64,000 nt of DNA from Mucisphaera sp965279675 (GCF_965279675.1 NZ_CBDIIJ010000002.1:1736001-1800000), one strand, 5' to 3'; counted from the first letter of the stretch, positions 47,417-55,845 are shown. Notes: generated from the letters alone by a model not told the origin. Numbers and translations: made by a program.

Positions 47417-48733
47417 TTACTGATTGTCTTGCTGGACTTCGTCGAGGGTGGCGGCGGTGATGGTTGCGAGGGTGGTCATGGTGGCGAAGGCAAGGAGGGT
47501 GGCGGGGACGCCCAGTGTTTGCGTGAGTCCTGCGAAGGCGGAGGCGGCGAGGAGGAGGAGTCCGATGGTGGTGTTGGAGAGAGCGGTGTAGGCGGCGCGG
47601 GTGTCGGGGGTTGCCATGTCGACGAGGTGGACGGAGCGGCCGAGGCGGACGCCTTGATAGGCGATCATGAGCAGGAAGAGGCTGGCGGGGAGGGCGTAGG
47701 CGAGCCAGGGGGCGTCTTGTGCGTAGAGGCCGAGGGTGGCGGTGGCGAGGAGGCTGATGGTGGCGATGATGGCGGCGAGGATGAGGACCCTTCGTGAGGA
47801 GCGGTCGGCGAGTCGTCCCCAGATGTAGTTGGTGGTGAGGGCGGCGAGAGATGAGGCGATGATGAAGAAGCCGAGTCGGGCGTCATCGGGGGCGTTGGAG
47901 CCGGCGAGGGCGAGGATGTAGGGTGGGGCGAGGGCGGTGGCGGTGAGCAAGGCGCGGGTGGCGATGAAGCGTCGGAGGTGGCAGTCGGTGTAGAGGAGCT
48001 TGAGGTTGTCTCGGGCGGTGAGCAGGGCGTTGTTGCCGCCTTCGGTTTCGCCTGGCTCTTCGGTGAGGGTGGACATGAGGGCGGCGGCGGTGAGCCAGAG
48101 TCCGGCGGCGAAGGTGAGGACGATGGCGATGGTGGTGGTGGTTCGGGGCAGGAGGTCGAGAGCGAGGAGAATGCCGAAGAGGAGGACGGCGGAGGCGGCG
48201 AGGGTTCCGGCAGAGCCGGTGGCGGTTCCGCGGGTGGCTTTGGCGACGGTTTTGCCGAGGACATCCTTGTAGGAGACGGAGCAGACGGAGCGGCCGAGCG
48301 CGAAGAGTGCGAGGAGGGCGATGATGGTGACGCCGGCGGCGCCGCCCTGGAGGGTGAGGGCGGTGGCGGCGATGGCGAGGACGGCGAGTCCCTGGACGGC
48401 CGAGCCAGCGACCCAGGCCCATTTTCTTTGTTTCATCGCGCGGATGTATCCGGCGGTGATGAGTTGGGGCAGGAGTGCTCCGGCTTCGCGGACGGGGACG
48501 AGGAGGCCGACGATAGCGGCGGGTGATCCGAGGGCGGTGAGCAGCCAGGCGAGGACGAGCTTGGGGTCGAGGAGTCCGTCGCCGGTTTTGGTCATGGCGA
48601 GGGCGGTGACGTGGGTGAGGAAGTTGGCTGGCTGCTCGCGGCAGGCGCTGTCGGGGATATCGCGGCAGGTGCGGCCGTCGTCTTCGGAGGTGAGGGCTTT
48701 GTGAACGCGTTGGAGGGTGGTGGTGTCTGACAT
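47417..48733 (-). CDS. Major facilitator superfamily transporter
   Basis: About 438 residues from ATG 48733 with twelve hydrophobic segments. The N-terminal 60 residues are soluble and Cys-containing (GRTCRDIPDSACREQ). The inter-domain A-like motif is GRLADRSSRRV (about residue 315 region). No substrate motif is evident. The gene starts 54 bases after nrsF in the same direction, so it is likely the third gene of the sigma-factor operon and could export the stress agent that the operon senses; this is inference. An upstream GTG at 48757 is possible. Confidence 0.85.
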   Translation of the reverse strand: MSDTTTLQRVHKALTSEDDGRTCRDIPDSACREQPANFLTHVTALAMTKTGDGLLDPKLVLAWLLTALGSPAAIVGLLVPVREAGALLPQLITAGYIRAMKQRKWAWVAGSAVQGLAVLAIAATALTLQGGAAGVTIIALLALFALGRSVCSVSYKDVLGKTVAKATRGTATGSAGTLAASAVLLFGILLALDLLPRTTTTIAIVLTFAAGLWLTAAALMSTLTEEPGETEGGNNALLTARDNLKLLYTDCHLRRFIATRALLTATALAPPYILALAGSNAPDDARLGFFIIASSLAALTTNYIWGRLADRSSRRVLILAAIIATISLLATATLGLYAQDAPWLAYALPASLFLLMIAYQGVRLGRSVHLVDMATPDTRAAYTALSNTTIGLLLLAASAFAGLTQTLGVPATLLAFATMTTLATITAATLDEVQQDNQ

Positions 48734-48787
48734 GGGCTTTGGGCTTGTGTCAGACACTGTAGGTCAGCGGGCGGTGGGGGGGTGTTG

Positions 48788-49411
48788 TTACCAGCGGAGG
48801 AGTCGGGCTCCCAGCAGGTATCCAAGTGTGGTTGTGACGAGTATGGCGACGGTGTACCAGACGCCAATGAAGGCCAGGCCGTCGATCCTGCAGCTCATCC
48901 CGTAGGCGAGTGCTCCCAGCAGTCCTGCTGCAGCCCCGGCCAGTGCTCCGGCGAGAGCGGGCTGAGTGGCTGCGCGTTGCGAGGCGAACCAGAGGATCAG
49001 TGTCAGAGGCAGGATTGCGAAGGTGATGATGGAGCGTACACACCCCCAGGCAGAGGGTATGAGCACCTGCGCGTCGGGGTTGGTGAAGCCTGCGGCGGTG
49101 AAGCCTAGCAGCAAGAGGATCGCGAGTGTGAGTGTGATGTGTGGCCCTGGTCGGGAGGGTTTTCCGGGGATGGTCTGGTCGGTGGCCAGGGTCATGCAGG
49201 CAATCGCTCCCAGGGCGAAGGGCAGGAGTTTGAGCCAGGACCAGACGGTCTGCGATGGATCGCCGGAGATCATGCGGTTGCCGCGCATCAGCCAGGCGAA
49301 CAGGAGGGTTGCGAGCAAACAGGTGATGAGGAGGCGGAGGCTGGCCTGACGACCGGCGGGTTTGACGGGTTTGAGGTCTCTGACAAGCGTATCGATGAGA
49401 TCGGGCTTCAT
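48788..49411 (-). CDS. nrsF: NrsF-family anti-sigma factor (DUF1109)
   Basis: A 207-residue membrane protein with six hydrophobic segments. The LAGALAGAAAGLLGALAYGMSC stretch is diagnostic for the DUF1109/NrsF family, and Cys124 and Cys174 lie 50 residues apart, the same distance as the two sensor cysteines I recall for Caulobacter NrsF. NrsF holds its ECF sigma factor at the membrane until a metal or oxidant signal. ATG 49411 overlaps the sigma stop as ATGA, indicating coupled translation. Confidence 0.9.
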   Translation of the reverse strand: MKPDLIDTLVRDLKPVKPAGRQASLRLLITCLLATLLFAWLMRGNRMISGDPSQTVWSWLKLLPFALGAIACMTLATDQTIPGKPSRPGPHITLTLAILLLLGFTAAGFTNPDAQVLIPSAWGCVRSIITFAILPLTLILWFASQRAATQPALAGALAGAAAGLLGALAYGMSCRIDGLAFIGVWYTVAILVTTTLGYLLGARLLRW

Positions 49412-49914
49412 GTGTTATCCCTTTCTGCATCGGCCTTCATGGTTTTGATACCACGATGGATATTGACTTTGATCCAGGATGGGCTCTTGTTCAGGTGTTC
49501 TGCGGCTTCCCTGATACTAAGTCCCTGGAGTCTGACCAGTCTTATGGCTTCGGCTTGTGACTCGGGTAGTCGGTCCATCAATCGGCAGAGGAAATCATGG
49601 TCTTCGTGCTGGCTGGCGTTCTTGTCCCTGTGAGGTTTGTCGCTGGTGTGTGTCAGTAGTTCCTCGCGCAGTCGTGCGCGTCTTCGGTAGAAGTCGATGC
49701 GTTTGTATCGAGCGATGGCTTTGACCCATGGCAGCAGGGGTTGCGAGGGGTCGTAGGTGGCTCGCTTGAGATGGATCGCCAGGAGTGTTTCCTGGGTGAG
49801 GTCATCGGCGTCAGCAGGTCGGCATTCGGCTTCGTGACATCTGCGCAGGTAAGGGACGAGTGCTTCGAGCAGGCAGCGATAGCTGGTGGCGTCGCCTTGC
49901 TGAGCGGCGGCCAT
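49408..49914 (-). CDS. sigF: ECF RNA polymerase sigma factor, SigF/ECF16 type
   Basis: Region 2 (LRRCHEAECRPADADDLTQETLLAIHLKRATYDPSQPLLPWVKAIARYKRIDFYRR) and region 4 (LPESQAEAIRLVRLQGLSIREAAEHLNKSPSWIKVNIHRGIK) are complete. The coupled nrsF gene places it in the SigF/ECF16 group. I choose ATG 49914 (168 residues, starting MAAAQQGDATSY) rather than ATG 49965. The SigF-type promoter lies at 49972-49947, so a transcript from it would start near 49940 and exclude the first ATG, and the shorter form matches the usual ECF16 N-terminus. Region 4 lets it recognise its own promoter, implying autoregulation. Confidence 0.92.
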   Translation of the reverse strand: MAAAQQGDATSYRCLLEALVPYLRRCHEAECRPADADDLTQETLLAIHLKRATYDPSQPLLPWVKAIARYKRIDFYRRRARLREELLTHTSDKPHRDKNASQHEDHDFLCRLMDRLPESQAEAIRLVRLQGLSIREAAEHLNKSPSWIKVNIHRGIKTMKADAERDNT

Positions 49915-49946
49915 CCACTGCTGGGCTTGTTGTTCTGTTAATCCTG

Positions 49947-49972
49947 TTCGTTGGTCCGGGCACATCGGTTAC
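49947..49972 (-). promoter_or_regulatory. SigF-type ECF promoter of the sigF-nrsF operon
   Basis: Minus strand: GTAACC (49972-49967), 16 bases, CGAA (49950-49947). This is an exact match to the -35 and -10 elements known for Caulobacter SigF. It overlaps the 5' end of a longer reading of the sigma gene and so argues for the downstream start. Confidence 0.75.
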
Positions 49973-50063
49973 ACGTCGGGCGTTTTTCTGGGCAGGTTTT
50001 GTATCGCGTTGGACAAGTCTTCTGCACGATCGGCTTTCCTGGGCATCTTTTTTCAGAATATCT

Positions 50064-50089
50064 GTAACCCTTGATCTTCTGCCAGCGAA
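50064..50089 (+). promoter_or_regulatory. SigF-type ECF promoter of the divergent surface-protein gene
   Basis: GTAACC (50064-50069), 16 bases, CGAA (50086-50089). Transcription would start near 50096 and run into the 50195 frame and the PEP-CTERM/dockerin gene at 50424, giving a leader of about 330 bases. A 7-bp hairpin with a T-rich loop (50249-50255 with 50265-50271) lies in this leader. Confidence 0.75.
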
Positions 50090-50194
50090 ATTGAAGTAAG
50101 CGGGTATCGGGACGGTGGTGTTGGCTCGCCCGCGGCTATCCCGGCCGATGGGGCGAGTCGTAAGCCTGTGGCAGTAGCCGCTGGAGGTGGTGTG

Positions 50195-50410
50195 ATGCGC
50201 GTAGTTGTGTCTACGTATTTTCCAGTGATTCAAGGCATGAGTTGGCGGGCTGGCGTTTTTTTATCGCCAGCATTTCACGGTGTGTGGCCGAAGCGTATCG
50301 ATCAGCGAAAACCGAGTGGCGTTGCGCAGGTGCTTGGTTCTTTGAGCGTATTTAGCGGGGCCGGCGCGTGTGGTTCCGGCGAGTCGAAGTCTGCCAACCA
50401 TGATGGTTGA
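50195..50410 (+). CDS. Possible 71-residue protein in the sigF-regulated leader
   Basis: ATG 50195 has a perfect GGAGGT six bases upstream, and the frame ends 13 bases before the next gene's ATG. The sequence (MRVVVSTYFPVIQGMSWRAG...) has no signal peptide or recognised motif and uses more A/T-ending codons than its neighbours. It is either a small co-regulated protein or a leader frame read by chance. Confidence 0.3.
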   Translation: MRVVVSTYFPVIQGMSWRAGVFLSPAFHGVWPKRIDQRKPSGVAQVLGSLSVFSGAGACGSGESKSANHDG

Positions 50411-50423
50411 GAGGAGTCTGGTG

Positions 50424-52703
50424 ATGAAGGTTGATGGTCTGCGTACGGGTGTTCTGTTGTCGGCGGTGCTGGGCGGGGTGATGGTGCCGCCGGGTTGGGG
50501 AGCAACGAAGAGCTGGGACGGCTCTACAGGCCTGGAGCCCTGGAGTTTGATCGGGAACTGGACGCCTTCGGGGGCGCCGAATTTGGGGGACGATGTGTTC
50601 ATCGGGGATCTGATTGGCGTGGAGAACGGGACGGTTCAGCTTGATGTCAACACGACGGTGACGAACCTGACGGTCGAGGATGGGATGGATCTGGTGACGC
50701 TGGGTTCGCGGCTGGTGGTGTTGCAGCAGACGGTGTTGACGGGCAGCAACAGCAACGGCATTACCTTGTTCCCCTCGCGGATCGGGATTACGCCGACGGG
50801 CAGCGGGCTGGCGGGTCTGGATACGGATTTCTTGCTGATCACCGATGAGGGTTCGGTCATTCTGCAGAACGGCGGGCTGCTGGAAGTGGATGTGCAGCTG
50901 GAGATCGACGCGGACTCGTCGCTGCGTGGTGTGGGGACCGTCGATCTGAATGGTGGTGGGGCTACGCCGAGCCTGATCAATGATGGGCGGATTGATCCGG
51001 GTACGGGGGGGATGGTGATCAATCAGCAGGGTACGGGGCGGATTGATCTTGATGGTGTGACTGGCGGCGGGGTTGTCAACGCTTCTGCGGCTGGGATCGA
51101 CGGGACGAACATTGACAACCTGACGATCAACGGGACAGGACTGCATGATGCGTTCAATGGTCAGATATCGCTGGTGACGGGTGGGTTTCTGGCGATGAAC
51201 CTGAGCGAGGGGTGGAGGACGGCGGCGGGTTCTGAGGTCCGGATGTTCGGCAACAGCCAGGCGAGCGGGCCGGGTGTGATCTCGGGGGGCGAATGGACGA
51301 TGAGTGCAGGCGATTTCAGCGTGCTTGGGACGGACGGGGCGTGGGCCCGGGTTGAGGCCGATGTGGTGATCCAGTCTGGCGCTACGGTGTTTGTTGGCTC
51401 GGATGACGAACTCGACTACGTTGGCGAGGCGGATGTGCAGGGCGGGACGTTCGATCTGGATCAGGGTGGGTCGAGGCTCGATTTTGTGGGGCCAACGACG
51501 CTCTCGGGCGGGGTGTTCAACACGGCGAGCACCGATCCGGCGGATGGTGTCGTGCGCTTTATGGGATCGACGAGCTATCAGGGGGACATTGTCATCAATG
51601 GTTTTGCCGAGCAGAACGGCTCGGCGACGGTGTCGCTGATCTCGACGGTCGATGCCGGTGTCTTTGATATGGATGGCAATGGTCTCGCGAGTTGGGACAT
51701 CAACAGCGGGCTGACGGTGAACGCGGAGCGGATTGACGCTTTCGACAACGTGTTTGACGGGACGCTGAACTTCAGCAGTGGTTTCACCTCACGGTTGACG
51801 GTGAACCTGGATGATCCGGCCGAGACGTGGGAGATGGCGGGGTCGATGGATCTGGTGGGCAATGGGCTTACTTTCATGACGCGTCTGGCGGGTTCGGAGG
51901 TGAGCATCACGGGGCAGACGGAGGTGACGAGCCAGGCGCAGATCACGGCCAACGCGAACTTTTTATGGTCGAGTGTGACGACGTGGGCGGCACCCTCGGC
52001 GCGGCTGCGGCTGACGGGGGAAACGGCGATTGACGACGCGGCGACGTTTGTCGGGACGGGGACGCTGATCAATGGGGTTGGGGGTGAGATGCGTTTTGAG
52101 ACTGGTTTAGACCTGGATCTGACATCCGTCGAGAACGCCGGCACGATGCGGATCGGGCCGACGGCGGGGAACCTGTTCGCGTCGGGGTTCGATCAGACGG
52201 TGGATGGGTTGCTGGAGATGAAGGTCTTCGGCGAGAACCCGGGCGAGTATGACCGGATGTTCATCGATGGACCGCTTGAGTTGGCGGGGTCGCTGAGGCT
52301 GGTGGTTCCGGGTGCGGATTTTGCCGACTATGGCACGGTGTTTCCGGTGATCGATGGCTTGTCGCGTTTGGGTGAGTTTGACGAGGTGATCGGTCAGGTG
52401 GTGTCGTCGACGTGGGCGTTGGCGGTGATCTACCAGGCGACAGATGTGCAGGCGGTGGTGGCGCTGCCTGGGGATGCCAACCTGGATGGCGTGGTTGATC
52501 TGGTGGACCTGTCGATCCTGGCTTCCGGTTTCAATGGCGGCGGAACCTGGACGGATGGGAACTTCAACGGTGATGGTGTGGTTGATCTCATCGATCTGTC
52601 CTTGTTGGCGACGAACTTCGGGCAAGAGGCGGGGGTGCTGCCTGAGCCGGCGAGTGAGGCTCTGGTGGGGCTGGGGCTGCTGGCGGGTCGTCGGCGGCGG
52701 TGA
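50424..52703 (+). CDS. PEP-CTERM/dockerin surface protein, 759 residues
   Basis: ATG 50424 follows AGGAG. A signal peptide (to about residue 27, ending GWGA) precedes a long repetitive all-beta region of the autotransporter-associated or beta-helix kind (NLTVEDGMDLVTLGSR, GGTFDLDQGGSRLDF, TLSGGVFNT). Two dockerin-like repeats follow (DANLDGVVDLVDLS and DFNGDGVVDLIDLS region, bases 52470-52623), then LPEPASEALVGLGLLA plus GRRRR. It is the apparent target of the SigF-type promoter. A strong terminator follows. Confidence 0.88.
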   Translation: MKVDGLRTGVLLSAVLGGVMVPPGWGATKSWDGSTGLEPWSLIGNWTPSGAPNLGDDVFIGDLIGVENGTVQLDVNTTVTNLTVEDGMDLVTLGSRLVVLQQTVLTGSNSNGITLFPSRIGITPTGSGLAGLDTDFLLITDEGSVILQNGGLLEVDVQLEIDADSSLRGVGTVDLNGGGATPSLINDGRIDPGTGGMVINQQGTGRIDLDGVTGGGVVNASAAGIDGTNIDNLTINGTGLHDAFNGQISLVTGGFLAMNLSEGWRTAAGSEVRMFGNSQASGPGVISGGEWTMSAGDFSVLGTDGAWARVEADVVIQSGATVFVGSDDELDYVGEADVQGGTFDLDQGGSRLDFVGPTTLSGGVFNTASTDPADGVVRFMGSTSYQGDIVINGFAEQNGSATVSLISTVDAGVFDMDGNGLASWDINSGLTVNAERIDAFDNVFDGTLNFSSGFTSRLTVNLDDPAETWEMAGSMDLVGNGLTFMTRLAGSEVSITGQTEVTSQAQITANANFLWSSVTTWAAPSARLRLTGETAIDDAATFVGTGTLINGVGGEMRFETGLDLDLTSVENAGTMRIGPTAGNLFASGFDQTVDGLLEMKVFGENPGEYDRMFIDGPLELAGSLRLVVPGADFADYGTVFPVIDGLSRLGEFDEVIGQVVSSTWALAVIYQATDVQAVVALPGDANLDGVVDLVDLSILASGFNGGGTWTDGNFNGDGVVDLIDLSLLATNFGQEAGVLPEPASEALVGLGLLAGRRRR

Positions 52704-52723
52704 GCGTGTGAAGAGTAGGATCG

Positions 52724-52756
52724 AGCCGGCGGCTCTCCGGGGCCGCCGGCTTTTTT
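52724..52756 (+). terminator. Intrinsic terminator after 50424-52703
   Basis: AGCCGGCGGC (52724-52733) pairs with GCCGCCGGCT (52742-52751), followed by TTTTT. Confidence 0.9.
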
Positions 52757-52762
52757 GTGAGG

Positions 52763-53524
52763 TCAGCGGGCGGTGGCGGGGTTCCATTGGTCGCGGTTGT
52801 CTGGGCGGGAGAAGGTTTCGGTGATGGGGCCTGAGGTGGCGTGGCCGTCGGCGAAGGTGGTGCTCAGCTTGTTGTTGTGGCGTAGGGCGAGGTCCTGCTC
52901 GGGCTCGACGTTATAGAGTTGCCAGTAGTGGGCCATGATGTGGTTGGATCTGCCGTCGACTTCGCTATGGATGGCGGTGGCGGAGGGTGCGGGGATTTGG
53001 CGGAGGGATTGCCAGAGCTGGCCGTTGAGGACCTCGCGTTCTTCGGGGACCTTGGGGGAGAGGCTGGGGTAGACGGATTGGGCGTAGGCGTAGTCGGTGG
53101 TGGCGGTGCGCTCGTCTTCGGGGCAGCGGAGTTGGGTGTTGTAGTAGGCGACGGCGTCGGGGTTGTCTTCGAGGTAGAAGTCGACGAAGGAGGCGAGGTA
53201 GACGGAGTTAGCACCGAGGTAGGGTGCGAGTTGGAGGTCCCAGTCCGGGGTGTAGGCGAGGCTGGGGTCGGGGAACCCGCCATGGTTGGTGGGGGGGAAG
53301 CGGTCGTCGTTGTCGTGGAGGTAGATGGTGAGGGCCTGGGCGATGGTTCTGGCTTTGGCGAGGCAGCCGATCGCGCGGGCCTGATTGCGGGCAGCGCTGA
53401 GCGCAGGGAGGAGGATGCCGATGAGCAGGGCGATGATAGAGATGACGACGAGGAGTTCGATGAGTGTGAACCCCCCCGCATTCGTTGCCATCGCCGGCTT
53501 AGATTTCTTGGGCTGTGGATTCAT
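52763..53524 (-). CDS. Type II pseudopilin-like protein, 253 residues
   Basis: The cleavage site is Gly18 before FTLIELLVV (Phe19, Glu23), with the hydrophobic helix and LLPALSAAR after it. The C-terminal globular part ends with ALRHNNKLSTTFADGHA, a variant of the H-x9-DG motif. A D-x-Y/F-P-P site near residue 75 (DNDDRFPPTNHGGFPDP) is typical of this family. Its start overlaps the stop of the upstream PEP-CTERM gene (ATGA), so the two are translated together and likely function together. Confidence 0.9.
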   Translation of the reverse strand: MNPQPKKSKPAMATNAGGFTLIELLVVISIIALLIGILLPALSAARNQARAIGCLAKARTIAQALTIYLHDNDDRFPPTNHGGFPDPSLAYTPDWDLQLAPYLGANSVYLASFVDFYLEDNPDAVAYYNTQLRCPEDERTATTDYAYAQSVYPSLSPKVPEEREVLNGQLWQSLRQIPAPSATAIHSEVDGRSNHIMAHYWQLYNVEPEQDLALRHNNKLSTTFADGHATSGPITETFSRPDNRDQWNPATAR

Positions 53525-54525
53525 CGGCAGGCTCTTCGACTCATCAAGGCAAGGGTGATGAGTAGCGAGGTCGCGATGGGTTCGGGGACCTGATTGAGGT
53601 TGGTGCCGAAGTGGGTGGCGAGGTTGGAGAGGTCGATCAGATCGACGGTGCCATCGGCGTTGGTGTCGCCTTGTTGCCAGAGGGCGCCGGGGGTTAGGTT
53701 GAAGTGTGTGGCGAGGTTGGAGAGGTCGATGAGGTCGACGGTGAAGTCGAGGTTGGTGTCGCCTGGGACGGTTCCGATGAGGGTCTGGATGAGGTAGGTG
53801 TAATCGTCGAAGGTGACGGTGCCGGAGTTGTTGTAGTCCTGGGTAGGGGTGGTAGTCTGGTTGCGGAGGTCGGCGGCGAGTTGGTTGATGTCGTCAAGGG
53901 TGTAGGTGATGGGTTGAGAGACGTTATCGATCCAGGCGAGGGTGATTTCGCCTGGGAGGAAGGTGGGGCTGAGATCGCCGGGCGCGCCGTTTAGGTTTTC
54001 GGCGACGTAGATCTGGAAGGTGGCTTCGTAGTTGCCGGGGGCATCGGAGACGACCCAGTGGTGGGTCATGCGGCCGTCCCACTGCCAGAGGGTGGAGGTG
54101 TCCTCGGTGCCAAAGATGGGTGCGAGGGTGTGTTGGCCGTTGAGGTCGTCGGAGGTGCCGCCGTTGGCGTCGGTGCCGAAGGCTCCTTCGTAGATGGAGA
54201 GCCCGGGGGTGGCGTCGATCAGTTCGATGAACACGCCTTCACCCGGTCCGGGTCCCCAGCGGCCTTGTCGGAGCCAGCCGTACTGGGCGTTGTAGGCGCG
54301 GTCTTCGAGGATGTTGAAGGGTTCTTCGAGAGGTGGCTCGCCGAGGACCATCTCGAGGCCGTCGCCTGGGTTGGTGTCGAAGCTGATGGTGAGTGGGAAG
54401 GTGCCGTTGACGGGCGCGGCGACGCCGACGTTGAGGTGGTTCATAAGCCCACCCAGCGAGACGCCGTTGGCGTGGGCTGTGGTGGTCAGGCAGAGCGTGG
54501 CGAGTGCGGTGGTGATGGCTTTCAT
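53521..54525 (-). CDS. PEP-CTERM/dockerin secreted protein, paralog of 54603-55301
   Basis: From ATG 54525 the protein has 334 residues. After the signal peptide (ending TTTAHA) comes a domain shared with the next gene upstream: NAQYGWL, a P-G-x-x-x-I-Y-E-G turn, G-x-H-T-x-A-P-I-x-G-T, WQWD, an H-W pair and P-G-x-Y-x-x-T-F-x-I-Y-V. This resembles the choice-of-anchor M type surface domain (a His-Trp stretch before the PGxY strand). Two dockerin-like repeats follow (bases 53605-53765), then VPEPIATSLLITLALMS plus RRACR. Its stop overlaps the pseudopilin start. Confidence 0.85.
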   Translation of the reverse strand: MKAITTALATLCLTTTAHANGVSLGGLMNHLNVGVAAPVNGTFPLTISFDTNPGDGLEMVLGEPPLEEPFNILEDRAYNAQYGWLRQGRWGPGPGEGVFIELIDATPGLSIYEGAFGTDANGGTSDDLNGQHTLAPIFGTEDTSTLWQWDGRMTHHWVVSDAPGNYEATFQIYVAENLNGAPGDLSPTFLPGEITLAWIDNVSQPITYTLDDINQLAADLRNQTTTPTQDYNNSGTVTFDDYTYLIQTLIGTVPGDTNLDFTVDLIDLSNLATHFNLTPGALWQQGDTNADGTVDLIDLSNLATHFGTNLNQVPEPIATSLLITLALMSRRACR

Positions 54526-54602
54526 GGTGTTGGGCTTTTGGGTTGTTGGGTGGTTGCCTCTTGCAGGTCCCCTCGGCCTGCAAGAGGTCACCCGTGATGT
54601 GG

Positions 54603-55301
54603 TTAGTGCGAGCGTCGGCGCGTCAGTGCGGCGAGTGGCAGCAGCAGCGCGGCCGAGCCGGGCTCCGGGATAGCGGTAAAGGTGAGGATGAGTTGTGCGG
54701 GTGTGTAGGTGGAGAGTGACGCACCGTTGTTGTCGCCGACGTAGATGTTGAAGGTGAGGTCGTAGTCACCTGGCGTAGAGAAGGTGTACCAGTTGTGCTG
54801 CATGAGGAAATCGTCGTCCCACTGCCAGGCGGCGGGTGAGCCGGCGGTGCCATGGATGGGTGCCATGGTGTGGCCGGTGGCCGTGAGTTGCTGGCCGTTG
54901 CCGCCTTCGTAGATGTTGACGGTGCCGGGGCCAGCGGTGGAAAGCAGTTCGATCCAGATGGATTCATCGGGCGTGATGTCGATGGGTGTGAAGCCGATGG
55001 TCTGGTCTTCGAGCCAGCCATACTGGGCGTTGTAGAGCCGGTTGGAGAGGACGTTGTAGGGTGGGTCGAAGGCGGCGGCGGGTCCGGCGACAAGTCGGTT
55101 GTCGGGGGTGGCGCCGCCGGAGGGACCGTCGCGAAGGACGGCGGAGACGGTGTTGTTCTGGACGGCGATTTCGGCGTGGATCATGCCGTTGCCGGGCATG
55201 CCGAGGCCGGAGGTCATGCCGGGCATCGGGGGTATGGCGGCGAGGGCTGTTGAGGTGGTTGCGAAGGTGAGAAGGGCGGTCGTGGCCATCGGTCGGGTCA
55301 T
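54603..55301 (-). CDS. PEP-CTERM secreted protein, 232 residues
   Basis: GGAG precedes ATG 55301. After a signal peptide (ending ATTSTALA) the mature domain is the dockerin-free version of the one downstream, with NAQYGWL, PGTVNIYEGG, GHTMAPIHGTAG, WQWDDDF, QHNWYTFSTPGDYDLTFNIYV. The tail is IPEPGSAALLLPLAAL plus TRRRSH. The repeated His residues (MIHAEI, GHT, QHNW) suggest metal binding, which is not tested by sequence alone. It leads the three-gene unit ending with the pseudopilin at 52763. Confidence 0.85.
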   Translation of the reverse strand: MTRPMATTALLTFATTSTALAAIPPMPGMTSGLGMPGNGMIHAEIAVQNNTVSAVLRDGPSGGATPDNRLVAGPAAAFDPPYNVLSNRLYNAQYGWLEDQTIGFTPIDITPDESIWIELLSTAGPGTVNIYEGGNGQQLTATGHTMAPIHGTAGSPAAWQWDDDFLMQHNWYTFSTPGDYDLTFNIYVGDNNGASLSTYTPAQLILTFTAIPEPGSAALLLPLAALTRRRSH

Positions 55302-55428
55302 TTCTCGGGCTCCGTGCGCGGGTTGCGCGTTGGTGAACTCAGGCTGCTGTTGGAAAGCACGCTCCGGTCGAAGCGGAGGGTCGTGCCGAAGGGTTTCCCG
55401 GAAAGGGTGGTGAGTTGGCGTTAGCGGG

Positions 55429-55815
55429 TCAGGCTGTGGGTGGGGCCCTGCCGAGTTTGGGCAGGTGGCGATCGATCTGGTCGATGAGAGAGGCTTCGGT
55501 CAGGAGGGGGAGATCATCGAGCTGAGTGAAGATGGGCTCGTAGACGATGGGCGCGGGAGGGGGTGCGGTCCCGAGTTTGAGGTGGCAGATCAGGCAGCCA
55601 CCGGAGCAGGGCTGGAGGGGCGTGTCGGTATCGGCCGGGATTTTCAGCAGGTCGCAGAACGGGCAAACGTTGACGCTTCGGAGGTCCTGGGTTTCGCCCG
55701 GGAGTGCGATGGCCCCGCGTTTATGGCCGGGCAGGATGACCGCGAACCAGAGGACGCACCAGAGGAGGACCGTGAATCGGAGGGTTTGGCTTTGCACCTG
55801 ACCGAACTTTAGCAC
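55429..55815 (-). CDS. Small Cys-rich secreted or anchored protein
   Basis: From GTG 55815 the protein has about 128 residues with one hydrophobic N-terminal segment (TVLLWCVLWFAVILPG). The middle has Cys pairs CPFC and CSGGCLICH, which look like a metal site, followed by Pro-rich and acidic ends. No family is recognised. The frame stays open to 55878, but ATG there would sit inside the divergent alkaline phosphatase 5' end. It is transcribed toward the PEP-CTERM genes 55301-52763, with 127 bases between. Confidence 0.6.
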   Translation of the reverse strand: MLKFGQVQSQTLRFTVLLWCVLWFAVILPGHKRGAIALPGETQDLRSVNVCPFCDLLKIPADTDTPLQPCSGGCLICHLKLGTAPPPAPIVYEPIFTQLDDLPLLTEASLIDQIDRHLPKLGRAPPTA

Positions 55816-55845
55816 GATGATGGCGGAATGCTTCGGTGGATCGAT

